10,006 nt of DNA, from assembly GCA_948687865.1 (NCBI GenBank), contig CAPQQE010000046.1, forward strand, positions 1 to 10,006, given 5' to 3'. Below the pieces are notes generated by a model, which saw nothing but the letters and a program-made list of their open reading frames with translations, had not been told where the DNA came from and ran no database searches. Position numbers and translations under genes: made by a program. This DNA is from an uncultured Bacilli bacterium. GTDB lineage: Bacteria > Bacillota_I > Bacilli_A > RF39 > UBA660. Shown here piece after piece: positions 6,166-10,006 of the stretch (the stretch's first letter is position 1; every line of letters starts with the position of its first letter).

Positions 6166-6429
6166 GTGAACAGAAATTATATAGAAAATGATGGGTTTGC
6201 AATTGCGGGATTTGTTTTATCACTTATATCAATATTTAGTTGTGGTTCATTTTCTATACTAGGATTAATTTTTTCTATTATTGGATTAATTAATATTAAT
6301 AAAAATAATAAAAGTGGTAAGGTTTTTGCAATATCTGGTATAGTTATTAGTTCCATTTTACTTATATTTTATTTTATTGCTCTTATGTCAGGAATTTTAA
6401 GAATTTCAGGAATGTATGAACAATTTTAA
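6166..6429 (+). CDS. Small DUF4190-type membrane protein, N-terminus uncertain
   Basis: 87 residues from a GTG. GFAIAGFVLSLISIF (10-24), ILGLIFSIIGLININKNNKSGK (31-52) and VFAISGIVISSILLIF (53-68) give the DUF4190 pattern: hydrophobic segments with a short basic loop before a repeated AI(A/S)GIV segment, about three membrane segments. Function of the family is unknown. The start is poor: neither this GTG nor anything close upstream has a ribosome binding site. The same frame stays open leftward to a TAA at 6097 and encodes ICGNCGKSIKNDEIIENK (6112-6165), the first half of a zinc ribbon, which commonly precedes DUF4190. No ATG, GTG or TTG opens that extension; an ATG at 6099 is out of frame by one base. 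Either one base was gained in or before that region, or a rare start (ATT 6112) is used. A terminator follows the stop. Membrane assignment is sound; the exact start is not. Confidence 0.7.
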   Translation: MNRNYIENDGFAIAGFVLSLISIFSCGSFSILGLIFSIIGLININKNNKSGKVFAISGIVISSILLIFYFIALMSGILRISGMYEQF

Positions 6430-6453
6430 ACTATGAAACAGCATAGTTTTTTT
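6428..6453 (+). terminator. Intrinsic terminator after the DUF4190 gene
   Basis: AAACTATG-AAACAG-CATAGTTT is a perfect 8-bp stem with a 6-base loop running into seven T. It overlaps the end of the stop codon, which supports 6429 as the true end of the gene. Confidence 0.85.
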
Positions 6454-6492
6454 GTAATATTAATCAGTAATTAATGAAAGGAAAATATTTAT

Positions 6493-6873
6493 ATGAAAAG
6501 TAGAATTATTAATTTTTTATTATTTATATTTTTTCTACTTTCTTACTTTCTCATTTTGAGCAAACTAAAATTTAAATGTCTTTTTAAACATCTCCTTAAT
6601 ATATATTGCCCAGGTTGTGGTACAACTAGAATGATAAATTCTATTTTTAAGTTTGAATTATATCAGGCGTTTAGATACAATCCGCTATTTTTCATATTAT
6701 TTATAATATTTATACCATATACTATTTATATAATATTTATATATTTAAAAAAAGGAATAATAAAACTTCCTTCTATTAAGTTTATTTTAATATTAATTAT
6801 TATAATTATAATATATACAATTTTTAGAAATATTCCCGAATTTATATATCTCACTCCAACAAAAATTATGTAA
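6493..6873 (+). CDS. DUF2752 family membrane protein
   Basis: 126 residues. The DUF2752 signature is clear: KFKCLFKHLLNIYCPGCGTTR (26-46) with C29, C39 and C42, then AFRYNPLFF (59-67), where the family has an amphipathic stretch ending in an Asn-Pro pair at the start of a membrane helix. Membrane segments are about 6-24, 65-86 and 95-112. The biochemical role is unknown; the CPGCG motif could bind a metal or be redox active, but no evidence here decides that. The ribosome binding site is GAAAGGA about 11 bases before the ATG. A terminator lies upstream at 6428-6453, yet no strong promoter was found in the 39 bases between, so how it is transcribed is open. Neighbours are a DUF4190 protein and a TM2 protein, other small membrane proteins of unknown role. 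Confidence 0.88.
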   Translation: MKSRIINFLLFIFFLLSYFLILSKLKFKCLFKHLLNIYCPGCGTTRMINSIFKFELYQAFRYNPLFFILFIIFIPYTIYIIFIYLKKGIIKLPSIKFILILIIIIIIYTIFRNIPEFIYLTPTKIM

Positions 6874-6897
6874 AACATATTTATTTATAACAAAAAT

Positions 6898-6911
6898 TGT
6901 GATAATATAAT
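6898..6911 (+). promoter_or_regulatory. Possible promoter of the TM2-domain gene
   Basis: TGTGATAATATAAT offers two overlapping -10 candidates: GATAAT (6901-6906) with a TGn extension, or TATAAT (6906-6911). No good -35 box was found at the expected distance. It lies 19 bases before the ATG, so a start here would give a very short leader. Confidence 0.35.
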
Positions 6912-6929
6912 ATTAGTGGAGGTGTTAAT

Positions 6930-7256
6930 ATGGCTAAATTTTGTCAAAAATGTGGTACTGAATTAAAAGATAGTGATGCTTTTTGCAGTAATTGTGGAAA
7001 TAACAGCGATTCAAATTCAAAGGTAAATACAAATACAAATAGCAAATCAAAAATAGCAGCTGGTTTATTAGGTATATTATTAGGTGGATGGGGAGTTCAT
7101 AACTTTTACTTAGGATATACAGGTAAAGGTATAGCTCAAATATTTGTTACTTTATTTACTTGTGGCATAGGTGCCATTTGGGGTCTAATTGAAGGAATTA
7201 TGATTTTAACTGGAAGTATAAATGTTGATGCTGAAGGTAACCCATTAAGTGATTAA
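6930..7256 (+). CDS. Zinc-ribbon and TM2-domain membrane protein
   Basis: 108 residues. The N-terminus is a complete zinc ribbon with two CxxC pairs (FCQKCG, C5/C8; FCSNCG, C19/C22). A Ser/Asn/Thr/Lys-rich linker (24-41) leads to a TM2 domain: a first helix (about 42-61), the conserved turn GVHNFYLGYTGKG (55-67), and a second hydrophobic hairpin (68-95, IFVTLFTCGIGAIWGLIEGIMILTG). The DxF-like turn between two membrane helices is typical of TM2; the biochemical role of bacterial members is not established. A strong ribosome binding site (GGAGGTG at 6918-6924) precedes the ATG, and a G-C-rich terminator follows the stop. Unlike the upstream DUF4190 gene, its zinc ribbon is intact and in frame. 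Confidence 0.92.
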   Translation: MAKFCQKCGTELKDSDAFCSNCGNNSDSNSKVNTNTNSKSKIAAGLLGILLGGWGVHNFYLGYTGKGIAQIFVTLFTCGIGAIWGLIEGIMILTGSINVDAEGNPLSD

Positions 7257-7267
7257 ATATAAATAAT

Positions 7268-7294
7268 AAAACCTCGTTTAACGGGGTTTTAATT
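7268..7294 (+). terminator. Intrinsic terminator of the TM2 gene
   Basis: AAAACCTCG-TTTAA-CGGGGTTTT is a 9-bp stem with one G-U pair and a 5-base loop, ending in TTTTAATT. It is the most G-C-rich hairpin in the window and closes the rightward genes before the convergent leftward gene. Confidence 0.85.
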
Positions 7295-7297
7295 ATC

Positions 7298-7320
7298 AAA
7301 AAAAAGCATTACTGCTTTTT
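7298..7320 (-). terminator. Intrinsic terminator of the leftward 150-residue gene
   Basis: Read leftward, AAAAAGCA-GTAA-TGCTTTTT forms an 8-bp stem followed by more T (eight in a row at 7298-7305). The hairpin starts at the gene's stop codon. Together with the terminator at 7268 it separates convergent transcripts within about 50 bases. Confidence 0.78.
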
Positions 7321-7771
7321 ATTTTTCGAATCCACAATCTAATTTTATTTCCATTGTGTAAGAATCCTTTTCATAAGGACTAGTAGGATATATTTCTACT
7401 TTAGTATTTTCTTTATTACATTGTTTATTTGTCTTATTATTGACAAAATTCTTTATTTCCTTTTCATATTTTGAATTATCATATCTGGATAAGTTTTCTA
7501 AGTTAATTTTAATACCTATAGTTTCATATTTAGATAAAAATGTAGCCCTTTCATCCTTTGTTGAACCTACTTGTTCATAATAGAAATTTTCGTAAAAGTC
7601 TGATCCCATGGATTTTAATGATTTCGTTAATTTAGCTTCTGGAGTTACTCCACCAAAAAACATTATTATAGCCATAGCTATCAATGCAATTACCAAAATA
7701 ATTCCTATTACAAGACATACAACTGCCTTACTCTTATTTTTTTCATTTTTTATCTCTTTTTCATTTGACAT
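7319..7771 (-). CDS. Hypothetical membrane-anchored protein with extracytoplasmic Cys pair
   Basis: 150 residues from the ATG at 7771; no known family recognised. A short charged cytoplasmic end (MSNEKEIKNEKNKSK) precedes one membrane helix (about 16-39, AVVCLVIGIILVIALIAMAI). A polar domain of about 105 residues follows, outside if the usual positive-inside rule holds. It contains two cysteines (C118 and C146) that could form a disulfide, and ends LDCGFEK. A frame also opens at ATG 7786, but the bases between are GGAGTGGTG, a ribosome binding site placed for the ATG at 7771, so I use that one. It has its own promoter (7803-7831) and terminator. The gene behind it on the same strand has the same architecture (basic N-terminus, one helix, large Cys-containing outer part), so the two may act together; that is inference. 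Confidence 0.78.
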   Translation of the reverse strand: MSNEKEIKNEKNKSKAVVCLVIGIILVIALIAMAIIMFFGGVTPEAKLTKSLKSMGSDFYENFYYEQVGSTKDERATFLSKYETIGIKINLENLSRYDNSKYEKEIKNFVNNKTNKQCNKENTKVEIYPTSPYEKDSYTMEIKLDCGFEK

Positions 7772-7802
7772 ATAACACCACTCCATTTATTCTATTTTTT
7801 AT

Positions 7803-7831
7803 ATTATAACATATTATTTTACTACTAACAA
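7803..7831 (-). promoter_or_regulatory. Promoter of the 150-residue membrane protein gene
   Basis: Reading leftward, TTGTTA (7831-7826) and TATAAT (7808-7803) are 17 bases apart, and the -10 carries a TGn extension (TGTTATAAT). Predicted start is near 7796, giving a leader of about 25 bases. It lies in the gap after the 588-residue gene, so the two are not simply one transcript. Confidence 0.72.
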
Positions 7832-7863
7832 TAGTATTATCACTTTTAATCAATTTATTCTAA

Positions 7864-9630
7864 TTATTTTCCAATATATAAACCATATTTATCATTTTTA
7901 TCTTTTACAATCATAAATACATTATTACTATCGTTCTCAGATATTTCTTTAAATTGTACATTTTTAATAACTTTTAATTCATTACCATATTGATTTACTA
8001 TTTTAACATAATTATCCTTATAGTTATTTATATATATTGAATCTTTTTGAAGATTTATAGAATTCAGACTATATATAGACTCATTTTCTTTTAATTTATA
8101 TTCTATTTTTTCATTTGTAGGAATATTATAAATATCAATAGTATTATTATTAATAACCATTATTGACTGTTTACCATAAACTATTTTATTTGTAGTAGAA
8201 ATAATAGTATCACCACTACTATTTAATAATACTGTTTCGTTTTCCTCATTATTATATTTATAAACTTTAGAATTATTTATATTAATAATTTCTCCTGGTT
8301 TTTCATTTAACTTACTATTTTTTTTTGACGAATAAATATCATTATCATCCTTTAACAATTCTTCATTCTTATCATTATAAAGGACATATTTTCCTTTATA
8401 ATCATTATTATTACTAGAATAGGAATATTTTATTACTTTATAATTATTATCATATTGTATATATTTTTCTGGTATTTTATCAGTGGCATAATTTATATAC
8501 ATTTCTTTATTCTTAGTCAAATTATATATAACTGTTACTGGTGTATCACACGAATTACTAGTACAAGAGATTTGAAAAAACAGGTCATTGTTAGCATTTA
8601 AGTTTGATACCGATGAATAAACATTACTATATTTAGAAGAATAACTATATATTTCATAAAACTTTTTTGTATTTATATTATACGCGCCAATACTATTTTC
8701 TTTTTTATTATCTACTATAACATATTTTTGATTTTCATCTATCACTGACTCTGTATATAGGTAAAAATCTTTATCTAATTTTGATTTTATATCCTTAACT
8801 ATTTGTACTTGTAATTTACTATTATTTTGCTTCTTTTGTTTTCCTTTTTCATCTAGTATATATTTTACATTTTTATTTTTTTCTCTTTTAGTAATTAATA
8901 AATTACTGTCATCATTTAATCTTACATAACTTTCAAAATTATCACCAACTATTTTTGATTTTTTAATATTGAAATAATTATACTGATTTGTTTTTATATT
9001 TTTTACTATATAATATATAGTTTTTTCATTATCCTTCACTTCCAAATCAATAATATATTCATCAAGTATTTTTTTTAGTTTTTCATCATACATTGTATAT
9101 TTGCCATTTTCTTTTACTAGTATATACCTACCATCTAAATAGCTTTGAATCTCTTCAATATTTGAAATTTTCTTATTTCCATTAATATCTAGGATTGTAT
9201 ATTTATTATTATCTGACATTAATACATAATTTTTATTTAATATATCAAGTTTATTTTTACTCTCATAGGTAATATTACCATTGTTATCATTTATTGAATA
9301 ACCAATTAAATCATTTTCATCTGTTTTTCTGGAAATAAAATATTTATCACTTATCTCATATGGAATATAATTATCATTATTATCATATTTAGCTATTTTA
9401 TCTCCGTTTTTATCTATTAAAATAACTTCATTTCCTTTAATTGAAATTACACCATTACATTTTTCATCAATACATTGTATATTATCATATTTAACATTTA
9501 ATATTTTACTTACACGTGTTAGTACCTGCGTTTTTTTGAAAAATACGTTATATGATAATAATATTGCAAATAATATTAATATTATTGAAGAAATGAATAT
9601 ATATATCTTCTTATTACTTTCTTTTCCCAT
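7864..9630 (-). CDS. Large membrane-anchored protein with WG-like beta repeats
   Basis: 588 residues; no named family recognised. A basic cytoplasmic start (MGKESNKK) precedes one membrane helix (about 9-30, IYIFISSIILILFAILLSYNVF). The remaining ~555 residues are Asn/Lys/Asp/Ser/Tyr-rich and should lie outside the membrane. They consist of many short strands in loose repeats of the form (Y/V)x(I/L)xDxxG(N/D)xxI, for example VILIDKNGDKIAKYD (69-83), YTILDINGNKKI (144-155), YTMYDEKLKKIL (178-189) and ending NDKYGLYIGK, reminiscent of WG repeats or a beta-propeller. Two CX4C pairs (C53/C58 and C356/C361) could form local disulfides. GGGAGGA 6-12 bases upstream fixes the start. Base composition is like its neighbours, so there is no sign of recent transfer. 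A surface sensor or adhesin-like binding role is possible but unproven. Confidence 0.82.
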   Translation of the reverse strand: MGKESNKKIYIFISSIILILFAILLSYNVFFKKTQVLTRVSKILNVKYDNIQCIDEKCNGVISIKGNEVILIDKNGDKIAKYDNNDNYIPYEISDKYFISRKTDENDLIGYSINDNNGNITYESKNKLDILNKNYVLMSDNNKYTILDINGNKKISNIEEIQSYLDGRYILVKENGKYTMYDEKLKKILDEYIIDLEVKDNEKTIYYIVKNIKTNQYNYFNIKKSKIVGDNFESYVRLNDDSNLLITKREKNKNVKYILDEKGKQKKQNNSKLQVQIVKDIKSKLDKDFYLYTESVIDENQKYVIVDNKKENSIGAYNINTKKFYEIYSYSSKYSNVYSSVSNLNANNDLFFQISCTSNSCDTPVTVIYNLTKNKEMYINYATDKIPEKYIQYDNNYKVIKYSYSSNNNDYKGKYVLYNDKNEELLKDDNDIYSSKKNSKLNEKPGEIININNSKVYKYNNEENETVLLNSSGDTIISTTNKIVYGKQSIMVINNNTIDIYNIPTNEKIEYKLKENESIYSLNSINLQKDSIYINNYKDNYVKIVNQYGNELKVIKNVQFKEISENDSNNVFMIVKDKNDKYGLYIGK

Positions 9631-9644
9631 TTTATTCCTCCCGT

Positions 9645-9668
9645 GATATTATCTTAATTAATAATATC
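9645..9668. promoter_or_regulatory. Palindrome over the -10 box, candidate operator
   Basis: GATATTAT-N8-ATAATATC is a perfect 8-bp inverted repeat. Its right arm covers the -10 box of the 588-residue gene (9661-9666) and its left arm lies in the early leader, just upstream of the ribosome binding site. No T-run follows, so it is not a terminator. A repressor site is a fair guess, but A/T palindromes occur by chance in such DNA. Confidence 0.4.
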
Positions 9669-9689
9669 ATTTTATAGTTAATTTTTCAA
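9661..9689 (-). promoter_or_regulatory. Promoter of the 588-residue protein gene
   Basis: Reading leftward, TTGAAA (9689-9684) and TATTAT (9666-9661) are 17 bases apart, with a TGA extension in front of the -10. Predicted start near 9654 gives a leader of about 24 bases. It sits in the 73-base gap after rmuC. Confidence 0.6.
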
Positions 9690-9703
9690 TTATATTGTTG
9701 AAA

Positions 9704-10006
9704 TTATTCTATTTGACCTTTATTATCTAGCTCAACACTATTAATACTATTAAACCTCTTTGTAATCTTATCAGTTGTAGTATGTATATCTTCAACATCC
9801 TTACTAACAGTTTGTATAGTTCTAGATAACTTGTCCCATCTCTCTTTGTATCTAGAAAATTCTATAGATAATTTTGATAATTCATCTTTTATTATTCTTG
9901 CATATTTATCTCTTTCTATATTTTTAATTATTACTTGTATTGTTGTAAGTGTACTCATTAAAGTAGTTGGTGATGTTATCCATACTCTCTTTTTATATGC
10001 ATATTT
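9704..10006 (-). CDS. rmuC: DNA recombination protein RmuC, C-terminal 100 residues (5' end beyond window)
   Basis: The frame is open to the right edge and enters as KYAYKKRVWITSPTTLMSTL, which is the conserved RmuC motif (V-W-x-x-S-P-T-T-L) followed by the usual helical tail (IEFSRYKERWDKL, then ISRTIQTV-like coiled residues). An ATG at 9958 gives a shorter frame, but it is the Met inside this motif, not a start. RmuC is a predicted nuclease-related protein that limits inversions at short inverted repeats in E. coli; its catalytic fold lies upstream of the part seen. The visible tail is about 80 residues past the motif, normal for the family, and ends in TAA. No clear terminator follows. Identity rests on one strong motif plus the tail, which I consider sufficient. 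Confidence 0.85.
   Translation of the reverse strand, partial: KYAYKKRVWITSPTTLMSTLTTIQVIIKNIERDKYARIIKDELSKLSIEFSRYKERWDKLSRTIQTVSKDVEDIHTTTDKITKRFNSINSVELDNKGQIE

Noticed and set aside
7819..7834. TACTA-TTGT-TAGTA hairpin as terminator of the 588-residue gene
   Set aside because: Five weak base pairs and no T-run; it overlaps the -35 box of the next promoter.
9684..9703. TTTCAA ... TTGAAA inverted repeat as the rmuC terminator
   Set aside because: The stem is only 6 bp with one G-C pair and no T-run follows; part of it is better explained as the -35 box of the next gene.
9704..9958. An independent 84-residue coiled protein
   Set aside because: The frame continues to the window edge and the upstream residues carry the RmuC motif, so it is the tail of rmuC.
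1..10006. Mycoplasma-type code (TGA read as Trp), suggested by extreme A+T and absence of TGA stops
   Set aside because: All genes are full-length in the standard code, Trp codons are TGG, and no gene needs an in-frame TGA. Thirteen stops without TGA is not surprising at this base composition.

Overview
The window is very A+T-rich chromosomal DNA from a walled, low-GC Bacillota-type bacterium. The gene set fits an uncultured gut lineage of Bacilli near the Mollicutes, but that placement is inferred from composition and gene content, with no phylogeny. Trp is read from TGG. All 13 visible stop codons are TAA or TAG, and no gene contains an in-frame TGA, so the standard bacterial code fits. The MurE ligase carries the DNPR motif of meso-diaminopimelate-adding enzymes, so the cell should make DAP-type peptidoglycan. 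No phage, insertion sequence, CRISPR array, tRNA or rRNA was seen.

Region 1 (1-2106, minus strand) is the conserved rpmH-rnpA-yidC-khpB(jag) operon. It starts at a strong TTGACT-N17-TATAAT promoter and has a terminator-like attenuator between rpmH and rnpA. The genes encode ribosomal protein L34, RNase P protein, the YidC/Oxa1 insertase and the KH-R3H RNA-binding protein KhpB, whose last residues run off the left edge. dnaA, the usual neighbour of rpmH, is absent.

Region 2 (2121-5989) is a cell-wall precursor block. Divergent promoters share one short spacer. Leftward runs a hypothetical protein; rightward runs murE, a second hypothetical protein overlapping the murE stop, and murF, ending in a terminator. 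MurE and MurF add the third residue and the D-Ala-D-Ala dipeptide to UDP-MurNAc-peptide in the cytoplasm. The two hypothetical proteins share an Asn-x-Gly-Cys ... His-x10-Asp pattern. They look like diverged paralogues with a papain/transglutaminase-like catalytic triad, one on each side of murE. This is the most interesting feature of the window.

Region 3 (5990-7294, plus strand) holds three small membrane proteins: a DUF4190-type protein with a zinc-ribbon remnant upstream in frame but no usual start codon, a DUF2752 protein with the CPGCGTTR motif, and a zinc-ribbon plus TM2-domain protein. Intrinsic terminators follow the first and the last.

Region 4 (7298-10006, minus strand) holds two membrane-anchored proteins with large extracytoplasmic parts and paired cysteines (150 and 588 residues), each with its own promoter, and the C-terminal 100 residues of RmuC at the right edge. 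No gene-free stretch exceeds 300 bases; the longest, 5972-6165, holds a terminator, a candidate promoter, a hairpin and the zinc-ribbon remnant.
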